59,218 nt of DNA from an uncultured Prevotella sp. (GCA_958369755.1 CATXJC010000006.1:1-59218), one strand, 5' to 3'; shown: positions 1-7,971, numbered from the stretch's first letter. The notes: a model not told the origin generated them from the sequence alone. Translations and numbers: made by a program.

Positions 1-113
1 TCGCCATGACCAACCTCGTCTTCCCTGTAGCTCCATACGAGAATGTGAAGCTTTATACTCAGGGTGGCAAGGCTGAATTCAAGAATCTGAAGGTTCACAA
101 GCTTGGTTTGTAA
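1..113 (+). CDS. Glycoside hydrolase family 32 enzyme, C-terminal end only (partial)
   Basis: Only the last 36 codons are in the window (reading from base 3, stop at 111-113). The peptide contains TNLVFPVAPYENV, which lines up with TNLVFPSKPYNKV at the C-terminus of the complete GH32 enzyme at 12901-14619. That segment is the last strand region of the GH32 beta-sandwich. This makes the gene most likely a second fructan-cleaving enzyme lying just upstream of the locus in this window. The active site is outside the window, so levanase, inulinase or invertase specificity cannot be judged. A hairpin terminator follows at 164-204. Confidence 0.7.
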   Translation, partial: AMTNLVFPVAPYENVKLYTQGGKAEFKNLKVHKLGL

Positions 114-163
114 TCATGTAGATATTGTATGGTCGAATTGTAGGTTTAAATGTAAATAGTAAT

Positions 164-204
164 GAGTCGCAACCTGATAATATTTTAGGTTGCGACTCTT
201 TTTT
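164..204 (+). terminator. Rho-independent terminator after the GH32 fragment
   Basis: A perfect 12-bp stem (164-175 GAGTCGCAACCT with 187-198) has an 11-nt loop and is followed by a T run at 199-204. It ends transcription of the GH32 gene before the convergent minus-strand cluster. Confidence 0.85.
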
Positions 205-248
205 GGGGCTCAGGGGAGATTGTCCGTGGATAAAACAACCTCTGTTTC

Positions 249-779
249 TTATTTACCGGTTTGCTGTTTCATTCCCTCAAAAAACTTTTGCTGCAATTGT
301 TTGGCCAGTTGATTATCAGGGTTGAGTTTGAGAGCTTTCTCGTAATCCTGCATCACTTCCAGATAATAGCGTTGACCGTTTTGCCCTGGATTCTGTACGA
401 TGCGTACCATATAGAGAAAACCGCGAAGGGTACAGATGTCAGACGGGTCAGCATGCTTTATATTCTCCATCTTGGCAATAGTTTCTTCTGTCTCTTTTAG
501 AAGATTTTCTGTTTGTGGAGCATGCGGATTCATCACGGAATAATTGAGACTTTGCAAAGCTATCTGAAACTTGGGCTGGATGCTATCAGGAAACATATCA
601 TCAATACGCTTCATCTCTGCAATACAATTAAGTATGCTCTCTGATGTCGGTTGCTGAAGTTTAGCAAGCGACTGTCCGATAAGCCCCTGCATTGTGGATT
701 GCTGGGCATAGATAACTACAGATGTTGTCATGAAGAAGACAGACATCAATACGAATCGTTTAAAAGTTTGAAATGTCAT
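249..779 (-). CDS. Secreted TPR-like hypothetical protein
   Basis: 176 aa from the ATG at 779. An ORF start 9 codons further upstream is less likely because MTFQTFKRF begins a normal signal peptide (basic start, hydrophobic stretch, cleavage near VIYAQQ). The C-terminal part reads YYLEVMQDYEKALKLNPDNQLAKQ, the look of one TPR unit; the rest is helical with no motif I recognise. It overlaps the 3' end of the TonB-dependent receptor gene by 20 nt (760-779), so the two are probably translationally coupled and co-transcribed. A periplasmic partner of the receptor is possible but is inference only. No assigned function. Confidence 0.6.
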   Translation of the reverse strand: MTFQTFKRFVLMSVFFMTTSVVIYAQQSTMQGLIGQSLAKLQQPTSESILNCIAEMKRIDDMFPDSIQPKFQIALQSLNYSVMNPHAPQTENLLKETEETIAKMENIKHADPSDICTLRGFLYMVRIVQNPGQNGQRYYLEVMQDYEKALKLNPDNQLAKQLQQKFFEGMKQQTGK

Positions 780-2814
780 ATGCTTTATTATTTTTAAGTG
801 AAACAAATATGCCTATATATAAAAATCTGTCTCTAGAAGGAACTATCGAACGTCCGTTAGTATTATATCCGAAAATGTTTGTACGGCCGAGGATGTTGTT
901 CAGAGAAGAATAGATAATGACCTTGGGACTTAGCAGATAAGTAAGGTTTATATCTACGCTATTATAATGTGGTGTCTTGCCAATAAGAAAATGACGTCCG
1001 CTTGCATACGATTCAGTCAGCCCGATGATTGCTTTGCCGAATGAATATTTTGCTGTCAATCTCAGATTATGCCTTGAGACGTAGTCAGGTATTCGCTCTT
1101 CTGTGTATTCGTGATAGAATCGCTTGGAATCGTTGTAGGAATATGAAAATGCTGTGGTCAGATGTTTGAAAAGCGAATGCTCTTCTACAAAAATGTCTAT
1201 ACCTTTACTCTTTCCATATCCTTTCGGTTGGTAAATCCCCTTTTCCCATAAAGGCAATCGCTGATATTTTTTCCAGTAGGGTTCTATTCGTATGAGTGTA
1301 CCAGGCGACTTATATTGTATGGATAGAATAGCATGATCTGCCGTACTTTGTCCAAGAGATTTCTTGTTTGTTGCAAGATAGTCATCTTCTGGAGTCTGGC
1401 TATACCGACCGGTAGCAAATGAAAGCTGAAAATTCTTGTTAGGAATATAACATAGTGTAGCCCTTGGCATAAACAGCCAGTTGGCATGAGCCATATATTC
1501 TGTCCTTGTCGAAATATTCAGGAACACATGGGGCTTCATCCTCCATTGGGCATCAATATGAGCAGCAAGAATATTATAATCCAACTTGTAGCAATCGTTT
1601 TCGTACTCCATGAGGCTGTTTCGCTGATAGTCCTCCATTCCTGCCGATATTTTTAGTGCATCCGAGCAAATTTTGCGTATTTCTGCTTTCAGATGTATCT
1701 CATTCCTGAAGTTGTAATATCGGTCACCAGCAATCTTCGCATCTTCTATATCGTTGAATACCGATGAGCTTGCCATACCGCAAAAGAGCGTGTAGCCAGC
1801 ACCCCACTGTGCCTTATAGGTTGTGTTGGCATAGATATTATTCTCTTTGAGCGAAAGGTTTTGGTTGTCTATATGCTGTCCTACAGATGTAAAATCATAG
1901 CCAACGTATGTTTTCAATATTCCGGCATTTCGGAACTCATTCTTGTATTGTGATTCGCCAGATAGTTTTAGATAAGGCTTGTTGAAATCAAGCCTTTCTG
2001 AAAATAACTGATTGTAGATTCCCAAACTTGTTAGTGCGGCATTAAAGGATAAGCTGCTGTGGGAATATGCCTTAGTGCCACCGATGTTCCAGTCAACCAA
2101 TGATGCGCTGACTCCATATTTGTCACTTGTTGCAGCATCTGATGTTTCCATAGGGAGAACGGAGGAAAGTGCTTGTCCATATTCTCCGCTATATCCACCA
2201 AGAGAAAAGTTGATACCTTTAAATATAAAAGGAGAGAATCGTCCACGTACAGCAGTATTTTCTGTGTTTGTACTATATGGAACAAGGACGTGCATTCCGT
2301 TAATGAAAGTCTGGCATTCTTCGCTTTCTCCACCACGGACATAGAGCTTTCCGTTTTCTCCCACTTTTTGAGTGCCGGGTAAAGTTTGCAGGGCTGCAAC
2401 AATGTCCCCGCATGAATTACCTGCCATCACAACATCTAAGGCATCCATAGTCTTGAAGTTGTCACTTTTCCCGAAACTGTAAGTGCTGGCAGATATTACA
2501 ACTTCTTGGATTGCCGTAGCTTTTTCTTTCATTTGGATAGAAAGATTATGTAACTTGCAGGCATCTGTAGTCTGCATATATTCTTCAAAACCAATCATGG
2601 TAATCTTGATAGACGCTTCTCCGGTTTTTGATGTGGAAAAGGAAAACCTGCCCAGAGAATCTGTCAGGCATCCATCAATTGTGCCCATGATGAAAACATT
2701 GGCACCAGCAAGCGGTTCCTGACCGCTTTTTACCATGCCTGATATGATGGTCTGTGCAGCCAGGTTGCAGACTGAAGTCAGCAGCAATGCGATATGTATT
2801 AGTCGATGTTTCAT
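760..2814 (-). CDS. TonB-dependent outer-membrane receptor with CarboxypepD-regulatory-like N-terminus
   Basis: 684 aa from the ATG at 2814. The protein has a signal peptide ending near NLAAQ, a carboxypeptidase-regulatory-like beta domain (about residues 20-100, with the typical G-x-V-x-D-x-x-G-x-F layout), a plug domain (LPGTQKVGENGKLYVRGG, about 145-170) and a beta-barrel ending in an aromatic-rich strand. It is shorter than SusC proteins, has no SusD neighbour, and resembles the stand-alone receptors that Bacteroidota place beside LytTR regulators. The substrate is unknown. An upstream in-frame ATG at 2832 is rejected because a promoter -7 box lies between the two ATGs. The gene follows a LytTR regulator on the same strand. 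Confidence 0.8.
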   Translation of the reverse strand: MKHRLIHIALLLTSVCNLAAQTIISGMVKSGQEPLAGANVFIMGTIDGCLTDSLGRFSFSTSKTGEASIKITMIGFEEYMQTTDACKLHNLSIQMKEKATAIQEVVISASTYSFGKSDNFKTMDALDVVMAGNSCGDIVAALQTLPGTQKVGENGKLYVRGGESEECQTFINGMHVLVPYSTNTENTAVRGRFSPFIFKGINFSLGGYSGEYGQALSSVLPMETSDAATSDKYGVSASLVDWNIGGTKAYSHSSLSFNAALTSLGIYNQLFSERLDFNKPYLKLSGESQYKNEFRNAGILKTYVGYDFTSVGQHIDNQNLSLKENNIYANTTYKAQWGAGYTLFCGMASSSVFNDIEDAKIAGDRYYNFRNEIHLKAEIRKICSDALKISAGMEDYQRNSLMEYENDCYKLDYNILAAHIDAQWRMKPHVFLNISTRTEYMAHANWLFMPRATLCYIPNKNFQLSFATGRYSQTPEDDYLATNKKSLGQSTADHAILSIQYKSPGTLIRIEPYWKKYQRLPLWEKGIYQPKGYGKSKGIDIFVEEHSLFKHLTTAFSYSYNDSKRFYHEYTEERIPDYVSRHNLRLTAKYSFGKAIIGLTESYASGRHFLIGKTPHYNSVDINLTYLLSPKVIIYSSLNNILGRTNIFGYNTNGRSIVPSRDRFLYIGIFVSLKNNKAYDISNF

Positions 2815-2818
2815 GCCG

Positions 2819-2826
2819 CAAAGATA
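2819..2826 (-). promoter_or_regulatory. Bacteroidota -7 element (TATCTTTG) directly before the receptor start
   Basis: The minus strand reads TATCTTTG followed by CGGC and then the ATG at 2814. This leaves only about 0-3 nt of leader, so the receptor mRNA may be leaderless. No clear -33 TTTG is seen. Confidence 0.5.
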
Positions 2827-2926
2827 CTGCATGAAACTGGAGTTACCAAATTCTTAGGATATACAACTAAAACTTATGATAGAAAGCTAGTTAAGATGCC
2901 GAATAACTAAGTTGAAGGACAAATAA

Positions 2927-3751
2927 CTATGTAAGATAAGTCTTTAACTTGGGCACAAATCTTCGGGAAACGGGTATGATGTTTGTGCAATTTCCGAGAG
3001 TCAGTTGATAACCATTTGAGTTGCCTCGTGCCGAAGTGATATTATTCACATTGACAGCAAAAGAACGGTGACATTGGAAAATGTTCTCAAACTCTTTCAA
3101 CTCTTCAAGAGCATGGGTTAGTGTTGTATGGATATCAACAGCAACAACATTACCTTCTTTTAGAAAACAGACGGATACATTGTTTTTCTGTGCTTCCATA
3201 TAAAGTAGATCGTTGATGGCAATCGACAGATCGTTTCCTCTTACGTTAGTATCATGGATGGTAATAGATACTTCTTCCTGTTCCTTTGTTGTATTGCGCA
3301 ACAACTCTTCCATTCTCTCTCGTAATGTTCTGTTGTATTGCATTCCGATAGATAATGTCGTAAGAAATATGCCTATGATAATAGTCCAATTTAGAAACAA
3401 GAGAAACAGACTGAATGTAATCGTATAATGAAACAAGTATGAGAATAGGAGGAAATTACCGAAGGCAATGATGAAAATCAGTCCGAGTATAGCTACTCCT
3501 TCATGCCAGATACGCCAGGGCTTGATAGTTTGATGCAAATACTTCAATATCGTTGCAGCGTATGTTATGTGGCATCCAAAAGTTACCAGTCCGAATAATG
3601 TAGCAACAAAGCATTTGTTACCTTGATATAAGCAGAGTCCAAATGGCTGCAGAAAATATAAAATTACCCAAATGATGAAGCCAAAGATGCTACTATCTTT
3701 TAGCAAGTGTTTACTCTGTTTAAAAGGATATGTTCGAGTTAGAAACGACAT
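2927..3751 (-). CDS. Membrane-bound LytTR-family transcriptional regulator
   Basis: 274 aa. Four hydrophobic segments fill residues about 20-140 (for example FGFIIWVILYFLQPFGL and ILGLIFIIAFGNFLLF). A short coiled linker (RTLRERMEELLRNTTKEQEE) leads to a LytTR DNA-binding domain at about 165-272, with the family hallmarks LLYMEAQKNNVSV, CHRSFAVNVNNI and PVSRRFVPKL. It is a one-component regulator: there is no receiver domain, and the signal is presumably sensed in or through the membrane. The downstream TonB receptor and TPR gene on the same strand are the natural candidates for control. The 5' leader is long (about 150 nt) and holds a 13-codon ORF. Confidence 0.85.
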   Translation of the reverse strand: MSFLTRTYPFKQSKHLLKDSSIFGFIIWVILYFLQPFGLCLYQGNKCFVATLFGLVTFGCHITYAATILKYLHQTIKPWRIWHEGVAILGLIFIIAFGNFLLFSYLFHYTITFSLFLLFLNWTIIIGIFLTTLSIGMQYNRTLRERMEELLRNTTKEQEEVSITIHDTNVRGNDLSIAINDLLYMEAQKNNVSVCFLKEGNVVAVDIHTTLTHALEELKEFENIFQCHRSFAVNVNNITSARGNSNGYQLTLGNCTNIIPVSRRFVPKLKTYLT

Positions 3752-3817
3752 GTTGAATCTGATTTATTTAATTAACGCAGCACTATCATTTATCTTCTTT
3801 ATCAGGGTGTACCTAAG

Positions 3818-3859
3818 CTACTCTGTTGGTGCACCGGGATGCTTGCCATATCCAGACAT
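3818..3859 (-). other. 13-codon leader ORF upstream of the LytTR gene
   Basis: An ATG at 3859 opens a short frame encoding MSGYGKHPGAPTE and ends at a TAG at 3818-3820. It sits between the promoter at 3910-3917 and the regulator start at 3751. Glycine/proline content is high for a random leader. No Shine-Dalgarno is seen. It may be a leader peptide or chance. Confidence 0.2.
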
Positions 3860-3909
3860 TTTGTTTATTATCGTGCTGTAAAAATAAAACAAAGTTCTGA
3901 ATGACACTG

Positions 3910-3917
3910 CAAAAGTA
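3910..3917 (-). promoter_or_regulatory. Promoter -7 element (TACTTTTG) for the LytTR regulator
   Basis: The minus strand reads TACTTTTGC, a good match to TAnnTTTG. It lies about 160 nt upstream of the regulator start and implies a long leader. Confidence 0.5.
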
Positions 3918-3986
3918 CAAATAAAATTTGAGAAACGCACTTTTGGAGACGTTTATTTTGGTAATGAAGCATTTTCTTATGATGTC

Positions 3987-4112
3987 TCAGGACTTTTTTT
4001 TCTTGATGACATCTGTAACTTTCTGCGCCTTCCCAGGTCCGAAGGTGTAATAGATAGCCTCTTCCTCATCACATACCTCGCCTTGCGAATTGGCAAGGGT
4101 GAGATGGATGAT
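3987..4112 (-). pseudogene. Possible gene remnant, C-terminal tail only
   Basis: Read on the minus strand, this stretch stays open for about 40 codons and ends EEEAIYYTFGPGKAQKVTDV followed by a lysine run and TGA. It looks protein-like (charged, balanced composition), but no start codon or upstream domain is present: upstream the frame runs into the 22-bp tandem repeats. I do not recognise the family. It may be the tail of a gene lost by deletion. Confidence 0.3.
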
Positions 4113-4123
4113 AACAATAACGC

Positions 4124-4188
4124 AACTTATATGATGCAAGGAAGCAATTATAACGATGCAAGGAAGTAATTATAACGATGCAAGAAAG
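4124..4188. repeat. 22-bp tandem repeat, about three copies
   Basis: The unit AATTATAACGATGCAAGGAAG plus one base occurs at 4145-4166 and 4167-4188, with a degenerate copy at 4124-4144. It is intergenic. The fixed 22-bp period without spacers excludes a CRISPR. Confidence 0.8.
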
Positions 4189-4191
4189 CCT

Positions 4192-4222
4192 CAGGGCAGC
4201 GCAATTTAATGCGTCTGCCCTG
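4192..4222. repeat. Long near-perfect palindrome
   Basis: CAGGGCAGCGCA (4192-4203) pairs with TGCG-T-CTGCCCTG (4210-4222): a 12-bp stem with one bulged T and a 6-nt loop. It lies immediately after the 22-bp tandem repeats and carries no T run, so it is not an obvious terminator. Confidence 0.6.
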
Positions 4223-4294
4223 CCTAATATTTTACACCAAAAGATACAAGTTATCACATTATTATTATATATATATGCATCATCTTTCATGATA

Positions 4295-4399
4295 GCAAGA
4301 AACATCAATCCTACTCTGTTCGACCTCTCGGGAAGAAAAGTCCTTGTGCCACAAAAAGGACACATTTATATTATGGGCAACAAGAAAGTCGTATGGTAG
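4295..4399 (+). pseudogene. Remnant of a secreted protein's C-terminal sorting-type domain
   Basis: The reading frame ends INPTLFDLSGRKVLVPQKG, then IYIMGNKKVVW and stop. This matches the short C-terminal module of many secreted Bacteroidota proteins (YDLsGRrv...kGiYivnGkKvv), used for secretion/sorting or end-capping. Everything N-terminal is missing: upstream in frame is low-complexity hydrophobic sequence plus repeats. A proper terminator at 4428-4468 follows, as expected for the 3' end of a once-functional gene. Family assignment is by motif only. Confidence 0.5.
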
Positions 4400-4427
4400 G
4401 AACGTGTGTTTCGGATAAAATATAATA

Positions 4428-4468
4428 AAAGCCGCAGTTTGTAAACGCAAACTGTGGCTTTTTCATTT
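4428..4468 (+). terminator. Rho-independent terminator after the gene remnant
   Basis: AAAGCCGCAGTTTG (4428-4441) pairs with CAAACTGTGGCTTT (4448-4461), with one G-T wobble and a T-rich tail. It insulates the next promoter at 4477. Confidence 0.8.
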
Positions 4469-4476
4469 TTTTATGC

Positions 4477-4484
4477 TATCTTTG
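4477..4484 (+). promoter_or_regulatory. Promoter -7 element (TATCTTTG)
   Basis: TATCTTTGC lies 29 nt upstream of the ATG at 4513. It is probably the promoter for both the PD-(D/E)XK gene and the coupled fructan sensor. No clear -33 box. Confidence 0.65.
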
Positions 4485-4512
4485 CACACAGATAAGTTTT
4501 AAAAGATAGATC

Positions 4513-6282
4513 ATGATGGAACAGCAAGTAAAACGAGTACCTTATGGTGTAGCTGATTTTGCCCAAGTGATAGAGCAGAATCAGTATTATGTGGATAAGA
4601 CGATGTTTATTCCGGAGCTGGAGAAGCAGCCTAGCAATCTCTTCTTCATCCGTCCTCGTCGTTTTGGTAAGAGTATATTCTTGAGTATGCTCTATTCTTA
4701 CTATGACTGTACGCAGAGCCATAAGTTCCAGAGTCTTTTTGGAAATCTGTGGATAGGCCAGCATCCTACTCCTTTGCAGGGAAAGTATCAGGTGTTGTTC
4801 CTCGATTTCTCCCAGATTACGGGTAATATCGATAAGCTTGAGACTAAGTTTAATTCTTATCTCAGCATCAACCTCGATGCTTTTGTCCGTCAATACTCAG
4901 AATATTATCAGGCAGAGATGGAAGAAATCCTGGCGCAGGAAGATTTCGAGGAAAAGATGGAACTGATATTCAAGGCAGCCAAGGCGCACCAGTATCATCT
5001 GTATCTCATCATCGATGAGTATGATAACTTCACGAATGTCATTCTCAACGAACGTGGTGAGAAAGTATATCATGCAATTACCCATGCCGATGGCTTTTAT
5101 CGTGATGTCTTCAAGAAGTTCAAGGGTAATTTTGAGCGTATCTTCATGATGGGTGTGAGCCCTGTAACCCTGGATGATGTAACGAGTGGATTCAATATAG
5201 GTTGGAATATTTCTATCAAGCCGGAGTTTGATGAGATGCTGGGCTTCTCTACCACTGATGTGGTGGAGATGTTTACCTATTATAAAGAACATGGTAGTAT
5301 TCCTGCCGATAGTGATATTGATGCCATCGTCAATGATATGAAGCCATGGTATGATAACTATTGCTTTGCTAAACAGGCATTGAAGAAGAAAACTCGTATG
5401 TTTAATTGTGATATGGTTCTTTATTACCTTCGCAATTATATGGATGCCGGATGTCCGCCTGAAGAGATGATTGACCCGAATACCCGTACCGATTACGGCA
5501 AGATGAAGAAACTCTTGCAGTTTGACAAGCTGGATGGAGAGCGTAAGGGCATTATCCGCAAGATAGCAGAAGAGGAGCAGATTGTTACCCAGCTTTATGA
5601 GTCGTTTTCTGCGTATCAGATTCCAAAGGCAGAGATATTCCCAAGTCTTCTGTTCTATTATGGCATGTTGACCATCAAGGGAACTCGTGGCTCCAAGCTC
5701 ATTCTGGGCATTCCGAACAATAATGTCCGCAAGCAGTATTATGGTTATCTGGAAGAGGAGTATCAGGCAAAGGCTTATGTGGATGTGAACCAGCTCACCG
5801 ATTACTATTATGATATGGCATACGATGGTAAGTGGGAAGAAGGATTGCGCTTCATGGCAGATGCCTATGCCAAGGTTTCATCGGTGCGTGATGGCATTGA
5901 GGCTGAGCGAAACCTGCAGGGATTCTTCATGGCTTATCTGAATCTGAATGATTATTATATCACGGCTCCAGAGTTGGAGTTGAATCATGGCTATTGTGAT
6001 TTCTTCCTTTTGCCAGACCTTACCCATTATGCCAGTCAGCATAGCTACATTCTGGAATTGAAGGTTCTTTCTAAGAAAGATTTCTCTGCGATAGTTGAAG
6101 GTGAGTTCACGGAAGATGGCAAGCCTATGACCAAGGCGGAGAAACAGTGGCGTGAGGCTCTTGATCAGATTCATCGATATGCCGAGGCTCCAAGGGTTGA
6201 GGCTTTGCGCCAAGGCACAAAACTCCATCTCATCATCATGCAGTTTGAGGGGTGGGAACTTAAACGGATGGAAGAAGTATGA
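4513..6282 (+). CDS. AAA-ATPase-like protein with C-terminal PD-(D/E)XK nuclease domain
   Basis: 589 aa, full length for this Bacteroidota family (AAA-ATPase-like followed by PDDEXK_9). The P-loop-type motif RPRRFGKS is at residues 47-54 and a Walker-B-like IIDEYDN surrounds D168-E169. The C-terminus carries a PD-(D/E)XK core with D496 (YCDFF) and E515-x-K517 (ILELKV). The cellular role is not established; such genes occur in many divergent copies in gut Bacteroidota and have been suspected of acting on DNA. The stop codon overlaps the start of the downstream sensor (ATGA, 6279-6282), so translation of the two is coupled. A decayed relative sits at 27982-28422. Starts at 4513 and 4516 are both possible. 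Confidence 0.8.
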   Translation: MMEQQVKRVPYGVADFAQVIEQNQYYVDKTMFIPELEKQPSNLFFIRPRRFGKSIFLSMLYSYYDCTQSHKFQSLFGNLWIGQHPTPLQGKYQVLFLDFSQITGNIDKLETKFNSYLSINLDAFVRQYSEYYQAEMEEILAQEDFEEKMELIFKAAKAHQYHLYLIIDEYDNFTNVILNERGEKVYHAITHADGFYRDVFKKFKGNFERIFMMGVSPVTLDDVTSGFNIGWNISIKPEFDEMLGFSTTDVVEMFTYYKEHGSIPADSDIDAIVNDMKPWYDNYCFAKQALKKKTRMFNCDMVLYYLRNYMDAGCPPEEMIDPNTRTDYGKMKKLLQFDKLDGERKGIIRKIAEEEQIVTQLYESFSAYQIPKAEIFPSLLFYYGMLTIKGTRGSKLILGIPNNNVRKQYYGYLEEEYQAKAYVDVNQLTDYYYDMAYDGKWEEGLRFMADAYAKVSSVRDGIEAERNLQGFFMAYLNLNDYYITAPELELNHGYCDFFLLPDLTHYASQHSYILELKVLSKKDFSAIVEGEFTEDGKPMTKAEKQWREALDQIHRYAEAPRVEALRQGTKLHLIIMQFEGWELKRMEEV

Positions 6283-7793
6283 AATTAATGAAAAGACTCT
6301 ATATTATATTAATAGTATTACTTAGTAGTATGCTTCTTCTTCTGGATTCATGCACCCAGAAGAAGATGGTGATTGGTGTGTCGCAATGTTGCAGCGGAGT
6401 TTGGCGCGAGAAGGTGAATAATGAGATGCGACTGGCGCAGTATCAATATAAAAATGTGGATTTGCTGTTTACTACTGCAGAGAACGACGGGCAACGCCAG
6501 GCTCGCCAGATAGACAGCATGATAGCCAGGAAGGTAGATTTAATCGTGGTGGCCCCTGATAACGTGAATGATGTAACACCTGCCATCGAGCGAGCTTATC
6601 GTGCGCATATCCCGGTTATCCTCTTCGACAGAAAGGTAAAGACACCCCATTATACAGCTTCCATCGGTGGCGATAATGTAGAAGCGGGTAGGGAAGTAGC
6701 CCGCTTTCTTGCCAGTAAACTGGATGGAAAAGGTACCGTTGTTGAGATTACGGGCTTGAAGGATGCTTCCCCTGTCATTGAGCGCCATCGCGGTTTCCAC
6801 GAGGTGATGAAGAATTACCCGGGAATCAAGGTGGTTACCCTAGAAAGCAACTGGAAGATGGAGCGTGCCCAGGAGTTAATGAAGCAATATCTGGATAAGG
6901 GCGGACATGCGGATGGCGTGTTCGGACATAGCGACTTGGGTGCCATAGGAGCCTTTCTGGAAGCAGAGAGACGAGGCATTGATAAGCAGATGCTGATAGT
7001 AGGCATTGATGGATTGCCTGGAGAATGGGAAGGAGTGGATAGAGTGAAGAGAGGACAGTTTGCAGCTTCTTATGTCTATCCTACCCAGGGCGAGAAGATT
7101 ATGGAATTGGCGATGAATATCCTTCAGGGTAAACCCTATAAGAAGGATAATGTGATGAAATCATTTCTTGCTACCCAGGAAAACTGCGATGCCATCGCCC
7201 TACAATATCAGGATTTGGAAGCCAAGATGAAGAATCTGGATCAGATTTCTGACAGTCTTGATTCTTATTCAGAGGTTTCCCGTATTCAGCAATGGATGAT
7301 TATTGTTGCCATCGTCATCGTATTGGTTCTGCTCTTTGTCATCTACTATATATATAAGGTATATAGAAAGAAGCTGCAGAAACAGAAAGCCGTGGCTCGT
7401 GGCTTCATCGAGAACAAGGAGGGTTGGGTTGCTGAACTGAATCATCTGGATGAGAGTGATCGTTACTTCATGGACCGTTTCAAGAAGAAGATTCTTGAGA
7501 ATATGGGCAATGCTGATATGAAGATGGATGATTTGGGAGCCCAGATGCTGTTGAGCAAGGTGCAGCTCTATCGCAAGGTGAAGGCTATGACCGGCAAGAC
7601 ACCTGCTGAACTCCTGAAAGAGATGAGACTGCAAAGAGCCTATACCCTCTTGCAGCAAACAGACAAGACAATCTCTGAAGTTTCGGCAGAAGTAGGCTTT
7701 GCATTACCGGGCTATTTCTCTTCCTGTTTCAAGAAACAATATGGCGTTCTTCCTACCGATTTCAGAAATGAACAGTTATCTAAAAGGAAATAG
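6279..7793 (+). CDS. Membrane-spanning sugar sensor: periplasmic-binding-protein domain + TM + AraC HTH
   Basis: 504 aa. The N-terminal hydrophobic segment ends in LLLDSC (C25), which resembles a lipobox. Residues about 30-310 form a type I periplasmic-binding-protein domain (RbsB/LacI-like: VDLIVVAPDN, IPVILFDRKV, GVFGHSDLGAIGA, MLIVGIDGLPG). One TM helix lies at about 339-362 (WMIIVAIVIVLVLLFVIYY). The C-terminus (about 405-500) is an AraC-type double HTH of the kind ending hybrid two-component systems (LGAQMLLSKVQLYRKVKA, EVGFALPGYFSSCFKKQYG). Histidine kinase and receiver domains are absent. In Bacteroides thetaiotaomicron the fructan locus is run by a hybrid sensor (BT1754) with a similar fructose-binding domain, so this protein probably senses fructose and activates susC onward. 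Confidence 0.85.
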   Translation: MKLMKRLYIILIVLLSSMLLLLDSCTQKKMVIGVSQCCSGVWREKVNNEMRLAQYQYKNVDLLFTTAENDGQRQARQIDSMIARKVDLIVVAPDNVNDVTPAIERAYRAHIPVILFDRKVKTPHYTASIGGDNVEAGREVARFLASKLDGKGTVVEITGLKDASPVIERHRGFHEVMKNYPGIKVVTLESNWKMERAQELMKQYLDKGGHADGVFGHSDLGAIGAFLEAERRGIDKQMLIVGIDGLPGEWEGVDRVKRGQFAASYVYPTQGEKIMELAMNILQGKPYKKDNVMKSFLATQENCDAIALQYQDLEAKMKNLDQISDSLDSYSEVSRIQQWMIIVAIVIVLVLLFVIYYIYKVYRKKLQKQKAVARGFIENKEGWVAELNHLDESDRYFMDRFKKKILENMGNADMKMDDLGAQMLLSKVQLYRKVKAMTGKTPAELLKEMRLQRAYTLLQQTDKTISEVSAEVGFALPGYFSSCFKKQYGVLPTDFRNEQLSKRK

Positions 7794-7843
7794 TATTCTA
7801 ACTCCTTTAAAATAAGTACTTTAAAATCTTAGCAAAAGATAAG

Positions 7844-7895
7844 AAAATCGTTTCATGTAACATAATTATTGTTGCAGGAACGATTTTTTTTATTT
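7844..7895 (+). terminator. Terminator after the sensor gene
   Basis: AAAATCGTT (7844-7852) pairs with AACGATTTT (7879-7887), followed by a T-rich tail. Imperfect internal pairing extends the stem. Confidence 0.65.
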
Positions 7896-7913
7896 ATATC
7901 ACAGCTTTTACCC

Positions 7914-7921
7914 TAATTTTG
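7914..7921 (+). promoter_or_regulatory. Promoter -7 element (TAATTTTG) for susC
   Basis: TAATTTTGC fits TAnnTTTG and lies 50 nt upstream of the SusC start. The -33 region is poor, as expected for an activator-dependent promoter. Confidence 0.55.
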
Positions 7922-7971
7922 CAGCAGATTCAAACAATCACAATTTTTGGAACTTAAAACGTTATAATAGT

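Noticed and set aside
4124..4188. CRISPR-like tandem repeat
   Set aside because: The units are contiguous with no spacers; it is a simple 22-bp tandem repeat.
6279..6360. Annotating the fructan sensor simply as a secreted sugar-binding lipoprotein
   Set aside because: A lipobox-like cysteine exists, but the chain continues through a TM helix into a clear AraC DNA-binding domain.
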